64,000 nt of DNA from Meghimatium bilineatum (GCA_034231615.1 CM067318.1:32319723-32383722); one strand, 5' to 3'. Shown: positions 22,475 through 34,625, numbered from the stretch's first letter. The notes: generated by a model not told the origin, from the sequence alone. A program made the numbers and translations.

Positions 22475-25090
22475 AACTTCTTAAATTGCATTCAATCTCT
22501 CAGCCAATTTGCTATAGTTCATGAAAATGGTGAAATAATAATGAAATACTTCTTGGGCGTTCAAATAACCGTCTTAATGTTTTAACGTGGTTTCCACCTG
22601 GGAGCGAGACATGTGCTGTGCTACAGCTAAATTTATGCCATATAGGCCTAGCACCTCCGTTTTTGGTGTGCTTTTGATTATTATTAGCTTCCCTAGCTGT
22701 ATCAATCTTCCTATTTGTTGCCAGGAGATAAGTGTATAAACTACTCTTATCCATTACGGTTTTATCATTCACTTGGATATTTCACATAAAAAATGTCCTT
22801 TGGTAACATTTTACCGAATAAGAAACGGTAAGTAGGGATTTTGACTTGGGTCAATTACGTCTAACTTGTACGATGAATTTCACTGCCATATAACTGGTCT
22901 AATGTAGTTAGATGATCTCTCGCTTCTTATGTCCTAGAATACTTGGCCCTTTTCAACTGTGAACCTGATTGTGGTATAGAAACGATATACAATATAGTTG
23001 GTCTATGGTTGGTTCGCACTCAGCCGAAATTCGTTCACCAATATCATTGATATATCGTCCAAATCAGACGTACTGCACACATTCTGTGGACCAGGGTTAC
23101 ATGCATTCCTACGTTTTGCTTGTCCACACTACATTATTCCAGAAGAAAACTAGGAGCTTGCTCTCGTGGTTTAACAGCGCTTTAGCTATGCTTCAGTATT
23201 TCGTTGAGTGGACTGTACCAGCAGTTGCACTTGGTGCTACCCTATAATGATGTGCTAATTTCGTAATGTACTAAAAATACGCTTTCCGTTGTGGAAGTTT
23301 TGCTCACTACTCTGTGAGCTTCTTGGGACACGACATCCTGGCGATCCACTGTCCCAGACTGAGCTGCAGCAGTCTTTTGGCTCAAGGGGGGGGGGGGAGA
23401 AATACCATTCAGAGATATCGTTTGTCTTAATAAATTGTCATTTCATCTCGGTCTACACTGCCCGGACACGATCCCGAGACACTGTCGGCAACGACCAGAT
23501 GTATAACATGTACTTCGAAGATACCAGTTTTAAAGTTGCCCCGTGAATAAGTGTTTTTTATGTTATCGTGGTCATCTGCTAGCCCTGGAGGTTGCAAGAG
23601 ACCAGTGCGAAGTCCTTTATATTCTATTGATAAATTATTGAAATAATAAATAAATGGATATGTTTAATTGAAAATGACCGTACAAGTTGCTAAATGACAT
23701 TTACTGCGATGACATTTAAGGTAAAGGTATGTCTCATGGCAGCAACCTGCCGTCGGGGATGAAGATAACTCTTCATGTACTAGGCCGCAGCAACTATTAG
23801 GTGAGGTGGCCAGTTCCCTTCCTTGCTGTCTTTATCTTCCCTAACTCATGCGTCATGACATTTAACTGACTAAATGACATTTAGAGCGATAACATCTAGT
23901 GATGACTGCATTTCTCACATTCCCATTCTCTTTACGTACCATATAGACTGGTCTCTATCAGCCGAAAATGCCATCTTCTGATTACTTGCACAAAGAGTTG
24001 AGAAAACGATTTATAATTTGTGTCCAGTGAAAGACGATCTGGTATCCATTATTTGGTGGGTAGACGAGGGAATCGACCAGACATAACGCGAAAAGAAGGC
24101 CGAAATTGGTGAGCTGTTTCGAAAAGCTACGAAGATTGGTGACAAATCGAACAGAATCAAAGAAATGTGTTTTCCTCCATACTAAGTTGACGCTATAGAC
24201 TTCTTGGTCGACACATTACACGATACATACATAAATTGACCTATTGGAGATCGAAACACTGACTTAGTTATTGAACCCATCACAGTTACAACTACGCTAC
24301 ATTGACTCGGCTAAATCATCACACCAGGAACTGTTGACAAACTGCTGTAACATCGACTGAACACCATTCACATTTAGATGTTCAACCCAGCTTCCCCAAC
24401 ATGTCTCATTATTACATCGAACATGTACTAATCAATTAAGACCACATTCCGATTGATTGGTTATGTGATCAATATATTTCGCTGTGCTTACTTCTTTAGC
24501 ATTGAGACAGATTTCTACACAAGGGAAAGTGTTTCGAAAGTGATTATTACCGTTCATTTATCAATGTCATCGTCTATATAATTCTTTTATCTTTTGTGTC
24601 ATTTCTTTTGTTTCTTCAACTATTGCTAACTGTATGGTGAGCTTAATATTATAGGCTGTGCGTTGTTTCCTTTCCTTATTTACACGTAACACACAAATAA
24701 AATAATGATATTAAAGGGTTCAAAATGCGTAGAGGATTGATTTCATTGTACTCAGATTACCCCATATGTGATCCGTCCCTTTCAACAAACCGGCACGCCG
24801 CCTGCTGAGAGTACCACTCATAGTGTAACATCGAGGAGGATTTCCTCAAAGTGTAACTATATTAATTCGTGTACCATTAGCGGCCTGTTTGAGCTCTCTC
24901 ATATCAATGTTGTTGATGCATACCTTCCTTGTGAGTAAACGTTATTCCATATCTTTTCATCACGGACTTGTGTTACCAATCTATATGTGTAGCCCACAGG
25001 AAATGGCATGTAAATTATGAAGAGCTCTGGTACAATAGCACGTAACTCCGTAGCTTCAAGTGATAATCCTCATGGCTCTTCTAAAAACAT
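22475..25090. other. Mostly unrecognised
   Basis: Contains a less AT-rich block at 23715-23870 (AGGTATGTCTCATGGCAGCA, then GTGAGGTGGCCAGTTCCC) that looks like part of a dispersed repeat but has no second copy here. Frames up to 92 codons show no domain. Confidence 0.45.
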
Positions 25091-25094
25091 CCAA

Positions 25095-25175
25095 GTCATA
25101 AACCCGACGTCACGAGTCGGATTCGAATCCTGGACCTTTTCATCACAAAACGAAAGAACCACTACACCAGAGCGA
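25095..25175 (-). mobile_element. tRNA-like SINE head or tRNA pseudogene
   Basis: Minus strand: A-box TCTGGTGTAGTGGTTC and B-box AGGATTCGAATCC about 40 bases apart, as in tRNA-derived SINEs. The acceptor arms do not pair well, so it is not a functional tRNA. Confidence 0.5.
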
Positions 25176-25434
25176 TGTCCGATATATACCTTCCTCTTTT
25201 TCTTCTTTTTGTTCAGAGTTTAACATGTCTACACAGCAAGTCCGGTTTTCTTGATAAATATTTCTCTATTTGATAGCACCTCAAGGAACCCATACAGCTT
25301 TCTATAGATGTCTCAGTGCTCCTTCCTCAATTGGTTCAGTGGAATGCAGTCTTACAGTGTAGGTTCCGCAGTCTGTGTGCACATGGACGCAGAAGTAATG
25401 GGGGCTAGACTTACTCTATTTAAATAGCTGTTTA

Positions 25435-25530
25435 GTCTATTGTGTCCTGCCATGATATACCAAAGATTATAACTTGCTCAGCTCTGTCGAGTATTGTGTC
25501 CTGCCATGATATACCAAAGATTATAACTTT
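25435..25530. repeat. Direct duplication of ~55 bp
   Basis: TATTGTGTCCTGCCATGATA followed by TACCAAAGATTATAACTT occurs twice, at about 25439 and 25494. Confidence 0.85.
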
Positions 25531-25651
25531 CCTGGTATGCCACAGCGGAATGGTATTCACTGTAGTACTATCCTTATTTGGTTGCTCATTTGTCATATAG
25601 CTTCCTTTTGATTTGTCATTTTGACTGTCAAAGTCTTGTAGTACAGTTATT

Positions 25652-25900
25652 ACACCAGTAGATAAACCACCAGTAGATACACCACCAGTAGATACACCAC
25701 CAGTAGATACACCACCAGTAGATACACCACCAGTAGATACACCACCAGTAGATACACCACCAGTAGATACACCACCAGTAGATACACCACCAGTAGATAC
25801 ACCACCAGTAGATACACCACCAGTAGATAAACCACCAGTAGATACACCACCAGTAGATACACCACCAGTAGATACACCACCAGTAGATACACCACCAGTT
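25652..25900. repeat. 15-bp minisatellite
   Basis: About 16 nearly perfect units of ACCACCAGTAGATAC. The 15-base period leaves frames open (GGVST on the minus strand); it is not evidence of a protein. Confidence 0.95.
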
Positions 25901-26235
25901 GACATTGGCTTGTATTTTTATTTAATATTTCTTCCTCAATGCTTAGGGCCTTTGCTTATGCAGAGTAATTGGAGTAGAAGATTTCATTCGGTGAAAATGT
26001 GAATTCATTTTCTTTTTCTGGATATTTTATGTTCACTCCAGCATCTCCTTTCTTCACTGCTACGGTTTCTGATCTATCAGTATATCCTTGACTTGTATCC
26101 ACTCTTCTCGGTCGTACACACCTTTAATCATGTTGCATTCTAGTGTTTTCTTTTGGAGAGTACTTGAGGTCATTCGTCCTTGTGCTCCGGGACCTGGAAA
26201 GAAAGTAAAGAGCTGGTAAACACTTTGATATGAAA

Positions 26236-26290
26236 TGCATGTCGTAAGATGCGACCGAGGAGATAAGGGATGGTGGTGTTGGTTATCGAG
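26236..26290 (+). mobile_element. SINE A fragment
   Basis: GCATGTCGTAAGATGCGACC followed by GAGGAGATAAGGGATGG matches the 5' third of SINE A only. Confidence 0.4.
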
Positions 26291-26372
26291 TACCATTTTA
26301 GTAGCATACGATTTTAAAACATGTCTGTACATATAGTATCACTTTTAGCAACAGAAATTGGTAGCATGTCCT

Positions 26373-26450
26373 ATTCAGGACGTTGCCATCAATCCAAAAT
26401 TTTTTGGATGTAGTGATATTCTAGGCAATATAACTACGTTCAGTAGTTTG
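26373..26450 (-). mobile_element. SINE C fragment
   Basis: Minus strand: CCAGAAAGCAGTGGCAAACT, ACTGAACGTAGTTATATTGC, CTAGAATATCACTACATCC and GGATTGATGGCAACG. The tRNA head is missing. Confidence 0.6.
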
Positions 26451-26464
26451 CCACTGCTTTCTGG

Positions 26465-26640
26465 ACATTAAGTAACATTCAATCATAAAAATGGCAGTTA
26501 GTATGATCTTTAGTAACACACAATCATAAAACATGTGTTTTAGTATCATGTTTAGTAACACACAATCATAAAACATGTGTTTTAGTATCATTTTTAGCAA
26601 CATGCAATCATAAAACATGCCATATAATTACAGTATCATG
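26465..26640. repeat. 42-bp repeats
   Basis: Four units of CAATCATAAAACATGTGTTT followed by TAGTATCATGTTTAGTAACACA. Confidence 0.9.
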
Positions 26641-26839
26641 TTTACTAACATAATCATGTTTGGACCCAGACTAGAAATTTATTCCCAAATCTGCTTGAGA
26701 TCCTCATTGTTACTGAGGGTTAAAGGTCTTATATGACGTTTATAAGGACCTACACTGATTGCTTGCGGATTTTCGGACCGGTCACTGTCAGCTCGTGGAT
26801 CGGTACCTATCCACGGACCACCACTTTGAGAAGCACATG

Positions 26840-27035
26840 CCAATACACGTCCAAATCCTCACTGCCTGTTTTTTGTTATTTGTTTTATTTTGTTTTATTT
26901 CTGTCTTGATAAAGGCCTTTTGGTCGAAACATCGATTTGTGTGTGTTATTATGCGTATCCTTAGCTCTTTGCAAAACTTAATTACCCAATTCCTGGATTT
27001 ACCTGTTGGATTTCAGTTTTGCGCAGTCAGTACAC
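26840..27035 (+). mobile_element. Penelope-like 3' region, second copy
   Basis: Matches 32000-32190: CACATGCCAATACACGTCC, TCTGTCTTGATAAAGGCC, GGTCGAAACATCGATTTGTG and the TTAATTACCCAATTCCTGG block. The GIY-YIG part is missing upstream. Confidence 0.65.
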
Positions 27036-27359
27036 TTTGAGAAGCTCGTATCTACATCGACTTGTATTTTCTATCTCACAATCATGAAACCAACAACTTT
27101 CTTTCAGTGATATATTTTTTTTCTTGGTGAACTGTTTGATATCTTATATTGTTTTTTTTTTAAAATTGTTAAAGTATACATTATCTTTCCCGTTTCCACA
27201 GTAATAATTTTTTTTTTTTAATCGACTGTGTATGTGATGTACATTCTCTTTGTTCTTATGAAATGTCTTGGTGTGAAATGTCTTGGTGTGAAATGTCTTG
27301 GTAACTAAACACTGTTTTTGTATTGTTTGCTATGTTTAACATTGTGTACATTGATTCTC

Positions 27360-27690
27360 TCTGGCGGAGTGATAACGCCGTTCGCTGTATGCTCAAAAGT
27401 TCGCAGGTTCGAAACCCATTTGGTCTTGTTTACAAAGTGGATTTATCGGAGATCCCGGAGTATTATCGCTAGATGTAAAAGAGCTATACTCTAAGGAATG
27501 GTACTCTCAACAGGCGGAGATGCCGCTTCGTTTCGAGAAACAGACTCTCAGCAGGCGGGGATGACGCTTCGTTTCGAGAAACAGAGTATATATGGTGTAA
27601 TTCGAGTACAATGTAGTTTATCCTCTACGGTTTTTCAACCTTTCAACAGTTTTAAGACCGCTCTGTGACGGAGAGGTAGATCTAGTCTAG
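27360..27690 (+). mobile_element. tRNA-related SINE candidate
   Basis: Head with A-box-like TGGCGGAGTGATAACGCC and B-box CAGGTTCGAAACCC about 35 bases later. The body holds a direct repeat of CAGGCGG(A/G)GATG plus CGCTTCGTTTCGAGAAACAG. No second copy in the window, so its status as a SINE is inference. Confidence 0.5.
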
Positions 27691-27741
27691 GACGGCAACC
27701 TACTGGATGTAAAACAATGTCATGAAAAACAACATTTTAAT

Positions 27742-27920
27742 TCTTTTTCTTCGGTGTTAACTCACAAACTCCTGCCGGATCTCTCTTGTTGCAGGACCAT
27801 TGTCCTACTAGTTTTCCAGCAGGATGTAATCCAGAGAATGGAAATGCGTCGTGTCACAGTTTCATTTAGCGTCAATTAGTAGAGACATCCGTCTTCGGCA
27901 GAGTTTTCATTCAACACTTG
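27742..27920 (-). mobile_element. SINE B copy
   Basis: The plus strand shows AACTCCTGCCGGATCTCTCT, TGTTGCAGGACCATTGTCC, TTTTCCAGCAGGATGTAATC and ACATCCGTCTTCGGC, the reverse of SINE B. Confidence 0.72.
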
Positions 27921-27924
27921 ATGC

Positions 27925-28400
27925 AGACAAGAGTGAATGAGGGAGTTAGTGAGTGAGTGAGTGAGTGAGTGAGCAAGAGAACGAACGAGTGCTTCAGTCC
28001 GTGAATCAATAAGCGAGTGACAATCAGTGAGTGATTCTGTCACTTAGTCAATGAATCAGTCAGTCAGTGAATCAGTCAGTCAGTCAGTCAGTAAATCAGT
28101 CAATTAGTGAGTGAATCAGTCAGTGAGTGAATCAGACAGTCCAGTGAGTGAATTAGTCAGTCCGTGAGTAAATAAGTCAGTCAGTGAGTGAATCAGTCAG
28201 TCATTGAATCAGTCAGTCAATCAGTCATTCAGTGAATCAGTTCATCAGTCAGTCAGTTCATCAGTCAATCAGTGAGTGAATAAGTCAGTGAGTGAATCAG
28301 ACAGTCAGTGAGTGAATTAGTCAAACAGTGAGTGAATCAGTCAGTCATTGAATCAGTCAGTGAGTCAGTGAATCAGTCAGTCAGTAAGTGAGTTATGAGT
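27925..28400. repeat. GTCA/GTGA tetranucleotide-based array
   Basis: Runs of CAGTCAGTCAGT broken by GAGTGAATCAGT-type units. Confidence 0.92.
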
Positions 28401-28404
28401 CAGA

Positions 28405-29930
28405 AACATGCACATATACATTTCTACCTAGAATCATATAACCACAACCTACTAAACAACTTGACTCAATAAATAATGTCTTGCTCTCTTCCGATTTTCT
28501 ACTATTTTCTTTTCAACTACATAGGTAAGATTTCCGACTGTAGATGCTGCAATCATCCAGAATTTCAGAGTACTTTTTAAACGTCTTCTTCGACACAACC
28601 AGTAGCGGCAATTTTCTCACGTGCACAAGTTAACAGAATACATTTATTGAACGTTTCTAAAAACCGATCAGTAAAAACCCTTTACACCGATTTTCTGTTA
28701 TGTATTTTTTGTGATATTATACCTCATTATAAACAATGGTCCCCGCACGACATGCCGACCATCCCTCCCACTATTGGTAATCTGCTCATACCTCGGAAAA
28801 ATAGATCAATTGCTGAGACTAAATGTCTTCACGGAATTACCCAACGTGTAATTTTCACTATTCAATTTCTTTGAGTATTCCAAAGTACGTATTTTTCAAG
28901 TTCTTATTTAAATCGTTCTACTTTTGAAGAAAAAAATGTAACTGGCGCCATGTTTTATTCAACAGGTTTTTGTTGTTCTTTTATTGTATGTAGCTGCTTG
29001 TTTTCAGCTGAAGGACATCAAAACAAATATTTTGAAAGCGTGCAGAATGAATAAGTAACCCACAAAAATTTCAGAGGAAAATAAATATTATAATAATAAC
29101 TAACAATGCCTACCTAACATGATGCGGCTTTAAAATGATATGTTGTTTTTATCTGGCTTGGTTTTGTGTGCGTGTGATATCTAGGGTGCATGAATCAGAC
29201 GATCGAAATGTGGAGTTTCTTACAATAGAGAATCTTGTAGATCGAAATACAGGAATCTGTCGGCTTGCTCTCTTCAAGAACTTGTACCAGTAATAATAAC
29301 TAACCTTGTCAATCAATTCTTCCCGCAAGCGCAAATTGACCGGTAGGCGTGGCTTATAAGTGGGAGGAAGACCACGCCTCTGATCAATCGACGGGCGTGT
29401 CAAGACCAAGATCGATGGGGTAGCGATGGAGTGTGTTGGAAAACTGAATCTGCTCAGGGGTGGTGAAATTAGTAAGGGTGGAGGTCTGGTCGAGAACAGG
29501 GGGTGGAGGTCTGGGAGAAGTACAGTATAGATTATTGGTCTTCGTCTTAAGAATGAGCGAAAGATCTGAGAGAAGTTTCGGCGGATAAATGAATGAATGA
29601 CAGACAGAATGAGTGAATGAAAATAATAACACAATGGAAGTTCATGAATGTTGTATGATAAATATATACCAAATATATACCAAATATATATGTATATAAA
29701 TATAGAAAGACAAGGCAGTACGACAAGATGAAGAGGAAGAAGAAAAAGACTAATAAAAAGTGAAGAAACAAAGGTTAAGCAGACGAATAGTACGATAACA
29801 CGAATAAAAGAACGATAAGAAAAAAGGATAAAAAGAATTATGAGAAAAAACGCAAGGATTCTTATTCCTCTTCTGTCGTTAGCTTAAAATATGTTTATAT
29901 CTGTTATATAGCCTACATTTATGGATATAA
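28405..29930. other. Unrecognised sequence
   Basis: Includes a 161-codon minus frame (29149-29634) rich in Arg, Ser, Pro and Thr, with no domain that I recognise and no splice or repeat support. Confidence 0.45.
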
Positions 29931-29934
29931 CTGT

Positions 29935-30290
29935 CTGAAAAATGGATAGGCTTTGACCAATTTCAGAAAAAATGAATATGGTAACTTTCAGACAATGGAT
30001 ATGATAACTGTCAGAAAATGGATATCATAACTTTCAGCAAAAAAAATGGATGTGAAAAAGCAGAAAAATGGATATGATAACTTTATACAAAAAATGGATA
30101 ATGGATGTGAAAACTCAGAAAAATGGATATGATAACTTTATGCAAAAATGGACGTGAAAGCTGTCCGAAAAATGGAAATGATAACTTTATGCAAACAAAT
30201 GGATGTGAAAACTGTTAGAAAAAATGGTTATGAGAACTTTCAGACAAATTGGATATGATAACTTTCGATAAATGGATTCCCATCGAGACC
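29935..30290. repeat. ~28-32-bp degenerate minisatellite
   Basis: Units of AAAATGGATATGATAACTTT followed by CAGACA and A-runs of varying length. Confidence 0.85.
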
Positions 30291-30334
30291 TGATCCTTGT
30301 CACTAAAATAGTGCTACGTTCAGCTAACAGAGGC

Positions 30335-30605
30335 TGAAAACTTCGTAAGTCATAACCTTCGATAACAGTTACCATGTTGTTTCGACAAGCTGACGTTGTG
30401 CTTGAACTAGTTGCGGGCACGGCGTGGGTGGGCTGAACAACAAATAAACCTGTCGCAAGGGCCAGAGTTGTGCCCTGATGTCGACCTCTGTTTCTGCGGC
30501 ATTGGACGCGAAACACCATCGAGTCGGATGGCTGTTGGAACAGAGGGCGGAGTACTTATGGGAATGCCCCACGTGCTGTGAGGCCAGTTTCTAATCAAAA
30601 ATCAA
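30335..30605 (-). repeat. Dispersed family X, copy 3
   Basis: Reverse copy beginning CATAACCTTCGATAACAGTT and ending GGCCAGTTTCTAATCAAAAA. Very similar to copy 2, so the expansion is fairly recent. Confidence 0.82.
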
Positions 30606-30719
30606 GAAGAATCAAGGCTGAAAACTAAAACTGGTCAGGTCTTCGTATAATCAAGCAAAACCACAGTCTGTCATGGTATGTACATATGCTGTAAACGGAG
30701 GCAGCCAGACAAGAAGAGA

Positions 30720-31030
30720 TTCACAGTAATCATGACGACACACACAAACTTAATGAAAATAACAAGGATAAGAAGAAAACTGATGAAAATGTTGGTAAGA
30801 AGGAAAAAAATAAGAATAATAGAGAGATAAGAATATGATGAAGGTTGAGAAGATGAATAGTAGAACGATAAGAAAAAAAGACGGATAAAAAGTAGGTTAG
30901 GAAGAAGAATGATTAAACAAGAATAAGAATGAGATGGATAAAAATAAGGATAAGAGGAATGCCGATAAAAAGAAGGATAAGAAAATAAAGGATAAAAAAT
31001 ATGGATAAGAATAAGAAACATGTTTGTGTT
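30720..31030. repeat. Purine-rich low-complexity tract
   Basis: GAAGAAAATAAG/GGATAAGAA-type sequence on the plus strand. No clear period. Confidence 0.75.
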
Positions 31031-31264
31031 TACCCTTTCTCTCTCAATTAATCCGCACAATTTCTAGATATATTTCAAGAGAGTGTCCATTCATTGTGCA
31101 TTGGTTTAAATTGTTCCATCTATGCTTGACATATCCGCTCTTGCCATACCTTTCATATCAGTGAGATTACATAGCCTACAGCAGCATTTAAATTTATCGA
31201 CAGATTTGAGTGTGTATCATTTACATTTTATAATGGAATGAACTTACTAAATCTAGCAAAAGAT

Positions 31265-31400
31265 CTAATATGGAAACAAATATGACGATGATGATGATAG
31301 TCATGGAGATGGTGGTGGGTATCATGCTGATGGTGGTGGCGATGGTAGTGGTGGTGATGATGAGGGTGGTGGTAGCAGTGATGATGATTATGACGATAAT
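31265..31400. repeat. GATGGTG-rich tract
   Basis: Mixed GAT and GGT triplets, similar in kind to 19317-20769. Confidence 0.85.
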
Positions 31401-31700
31401 AACGACGATAGAACCCCGAGGCAGTACACGAAGTTGTATTTTATTTTAAATGGGCGTTTCTCTCTGTTTTTCATTTTCATTGGGGGGAGTGGTATTCCAT
31501 AGTTTTTTAGGCCATTGATGATTCCTTTTGGACGTTCATACTGGCATGTGTAATATAAAATAAAAGTGAACGGATGAGGTGAAACGACACCGGACAAGGA
31601 ATACGCAAAAATGACGACATACATGACACACAAAACAAACAAACTGGAAAAATTAGAATCAAGCATGAGACAGGCGCTCATTAATGCCGTCGGGTTTACC
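31388..31700 (-). mobile_element. Penelope-like element, inverted partial copy
   Basis: The minus strand from 31700 repeats the end of the plus copy: GACGGCATTAATGAGCG, CTCATGCTTGATTCTA, GTCATGTATGTCGTCA and CTTGTCCGGTGTCGTTTCAC. It aligns over about 135 bases with 31838-31975. It then continues for another ~170 bases with no clear match. Confidence 0.7.
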
Positions 31701-32200
31701 TGTAGACGTCCACTTCAATAGCACGGGCCATCGGAGCGCCCACGACATTCAGGTTACTGCCATTAAGTCGTACTTATCTGACGACCGAACGCCTCTTGCA
31801 CTTGAGAACCGCTACATTTACCAATACGGCACTCTTAAACCCGACGGCATCAATGAGCGCTTGTCTCATGCTTGATTCTAGTTTTTCCATAGTTTCTGTA
31901 TGTTTCGTGTCTCATGTATGTCGTCATTTTTTGCATATTCCTTGTCCGGTGTCGTTTCACCTCTTCCAGTCACTTTATTTTATATTACAAATGTTACACA
32001 TGCCAATTTGAACCTCAAAATCCTCACTGACTATTTTTGTTGTTTTAATTTTGTTTTATTTCTGTCTTGAGAAAGGTATTTTGGTAAAAACGTCGATTTG
32101 TGTGTTTTATTATGTGTGTCCTTAGTTCTTTGCTAAACTTAATTACCATATTCTTAGATTTACCTGCTGGATTTCAGTTTTCTCATTAAGTACATATTAT
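31684..32200 (+). pseudogene. Penelope-like element, GIY-YIG C-terminus and 3' part
   Basis: A 63-codon frame (31684-31875) reads GLPVDVHFNSTGHRSAHDI, RTPLALENRYIYQYGTL, KPDGINERLSHA. HFN-x-x-GHS-x-x-DI and GTL-x-P-x-GIN are the end of the GIY-YIG endonuclease domain in Penelope-like retroelements. The following ~320 bases match 26845-27030 and include CTTGAGAAAGGTATTTTGG and AAACGTCGATTTGTGTG, a block typical of Penelope termini. The reverse transcriptase is absent. Confidence 0.72.
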
Positions 32201-32202
32201 TG

Positions 32203-32252
32203 ATCTTCCGCAGTAGTTTGAGAACGACGACCGCAGAAGAAGAAAAAAAAAG
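32203..32252 (+). mobile_element. SINE 3'-tail fragment
   Basis: AGTTTGAGAACGACGACCGC followed by AGAAGAAGAAAAAAAAAG is the shared 3' end of SINE A/B. It directly follows the Penelope relic. Confidence 0.4.
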
Positions 32253-32574
32253 AACGTATCCATTTTTGTGAAGTCTCTTTTGTAGAACCCCCCCCCCCCC
32301 CCCCAATGCAAGAGCTACATAATCAAATCTGGACCACTCAATTTGGAAAACAGTATACTAACCACTTACCCATGACGATTCCATTACATTTTGTGAAACT
32401 TAACTACGTCTTCATTTTTCTTCATACGATGAGTTTAAGAGCTGTAATCGACTCTGCTATCATTATATTCTCAGTATGCCTAAGCCGATCGTGAAAAATC
32501 TGTCACATAACGCATGTTATACTCCACCCATACACTTGTTGCCTTGACAGTCATGCGTGGCCATACCGAAAGCT

Positions 32575-32640
32575 CATTTACCTATGAATTAATATAGGTT
32601 TTACCCGTTCATTCACCGATGAATTCATATAGTCAGTCAT
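32575..32640. repeat. 35-bp minisatellite, left stub
   Basis: Two units (CATTCACCGATGAATTCATA) of the array that resumes at 33480. The RNase H relic and a GTCA repeat lie between. Confidence 0.75.
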
Positions 32641-32762
32641 TCTAGTCAGTCAGTCAGTAGTTAGTTAGTCAGTCAGTCAGTCGGTCCGTCGGTCGGTCGG
32701 CTGGCTGGTTGGTTGGTTGATTTGTTGGTTGGTTGGTTGGTTGATTAGTTAGTTAGTCGTCG
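32640..32762. repeat. GTCA and GGTT tetranucleotide tract
   Basis: GTCAGTCAGTCAGT runs, then GGTTGGTTGGTT, then GTTAGTTAGTC. Confidence 0.92.
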
Positions 32763-32764
32763 GA

Positions 32765-33479
32765 TCATCATCACTACAAACTGGACACGTCCATAGTTAC
32801 TCCGATCTCTCCCTGAGTATATCCGTAATTACACTTATGATGACAGTACCGGTTCGCTGCTGGTCGAACATCATTCTTCTGCGCCCTCCAAAATGTTCAC
32901 TTCTAGCAACACTGCATTGCAAACCCTGATCTGTAATTCTAACTATTGAAAATGAATCATCATCCACACTAGTCTCCCTCCCGCATGGTATATCTCTTAT
33001 GGAGTTCACAACGTCAGCTCGATCCATTGCCCTATCATCCTGTGCCACAATCGTGCATGACGCTAGTTAATCTGCTTTTTCATTGCCTCGAACACCCACA
33101 TGTCCCGGCACGAAAAAAAAGTAACTACTTTCAACCTTGCCTTTCTCAAGGCCTTAATCCACTGTTCGCGAACGAGACCCACTTGTACCTTCCTAATCAT
33201 ACTCATAGAGTCACTCAAGATGCAGACCCGTCTTACCTTCAGTGTGCCTACCCACTAAAATGCTCTGGTCACCGCCATAATCTCCATGGTCATGATCCTC
33301 GTAGTCACAACAAAGGCCCTACTCTTCTCAGTTTTACCAGCGCACTGAGCTGTGAAGGCCCACGCACTGCGAACATGTCTAATCACAGATCCATCATTGT
33401 ATATAATCACATCCCCCTCTGGCAATCGCATTGACCATAGCCTGCACCTCGTGCTCCACAACTGTGGGACACCATTCAC
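32765..33479 (-). pseudogene. LINE RNase H relic
   Basis: Minus-strand translation in order: VIIYNDGSVIRHVRSAWAF (first Asp), TMEIMAVTRAF (Glu), then in another frame LTDSMSMIRKVQVGLVREQW (second Asp), PGHVGVRGNEKAD (His and last Asp) and AMDRADVVNSIRD to RERSE. This is the full RNase H motif set of I/Jockey-type LINEs. Stops and frameshifts separate the pieces. The 3' end (GTGATGATGATCC) abuts a GTCA/GGTT repeat. The relic sits inside a 35-bp minisatellite. Confidence 0.82.
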
Positions 33480-34095
33480 TATTCATATAGGTTTCACACC
33501 GTCATTCACCGAAGAATTCATATAGATTTCATACCTTCATTCACCAATGAATTCATATAGGTTTCACACCTTCATTCACCGATGAATTCATATAGGTTCA
33601 CACCTTGATTCCCTGATGAATTCATAAAGGTGTCACACCTTCATTCACCAAAGAATTTATATAGATTTCATACCTTCATTCACTGATGAATTCATATAGG
33701 TTTCACACCTTCATTCACCAATTAATTCATATAAGTTTCACACTTTCATTCACTGATGAATTCATATTGGTTTCACACTTTTATTCACTGATGAATTCAT
33801 ATTGGTTTCACACCTTCATTCACTGATAAATTTATAGAGGTTTCATACCTTCATTCACTGATAAATTTATAGAGGTTTCATATCTTCATTCACCGATGAA
33901 TTCATATAGGTTTCATATCTTCATTCACCGATGAATTCATATAGGTTTCATATCTTCTTTCACCGATGAATTCATATAGGTTTCATATCTTCATTCACCG
34001 ATGAATTCATATAGGTTTCATATCTTCTTTCATCACTGAATTCATATAGGTTTCATATCTTCTTTCATCAATGAATTCATATAGGTTTCACCCTT
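33480..34095. repeat. 35-bp minisatellite
   Basis: About 17 units of CACCGATGAATTCATATAGG followed by TTTCATATCTTCATT. Each unit carries an EcoRI-type GAATTC. Confidence 0.93.
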
Positions 34096-34099
34096 TGAC

Positions 34100-34625
34100 T
34101 AATTAAAAAAAATTATATCAGGACGGTGCTTCCTTTGATATATATCAATAGTGAGACGGTCATATTTAAAACTACCAAAATGTGATGTGATTTTGTTCGT
34201 TTGCACCAAGATGGTACGTGCAGCACACTTTTGACATCCTTAGCAACAATAATAGCATGTCACAAGACAATGCCATGATTAGTATAATTACTATGGCACT
34301 TTTAAAGATTTCATTTGAAGAATTCTCGTATACGAACATATCGAACATACATTCTCATCATTGATAAAATCAGATTGTTACAAATAATACATGCATTCAT
34401 GCAGGCATGTTTTATACAAATCAATAAGATAGCCTTGCTGGCCAGCTGTGACGAGATAACACGAAGCCTACAGAACTACAACGTGAGAAGTTCAAGTACA
34501 GCTGTTACCTCCTTTTTTAAAACTAAAAGAAAATCGCCTAAGTTTATGTTTTCAAATTTTGTGGCTGTTGAGTGAAGACAATCTAGATAGAACGAGGCTA
34601 CTTATGTTTACTTCATAGTGAGCCT
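34100..34625. other. Unrecognised sequence
   Basis: An 86-codon plus frame (34315-34575) has no recognisable motif. Confidence 0.5.

Noticed and set aside
25432-25905. GGVST repeat protein on the minus strand
   Set aside because: A 15-bp array; frame openness follows from the period.
29149-29634. 161-codon minus-strand frame rich in Pro and Arg
   Set aside because: No domain, no splice evidence; an overlapping frame is also open.
32985-33434. 149-codon plus-strand frame
   Set aside because: It is antisense to the LINE RNase H relic, whose motifs are clear on the minus strand.
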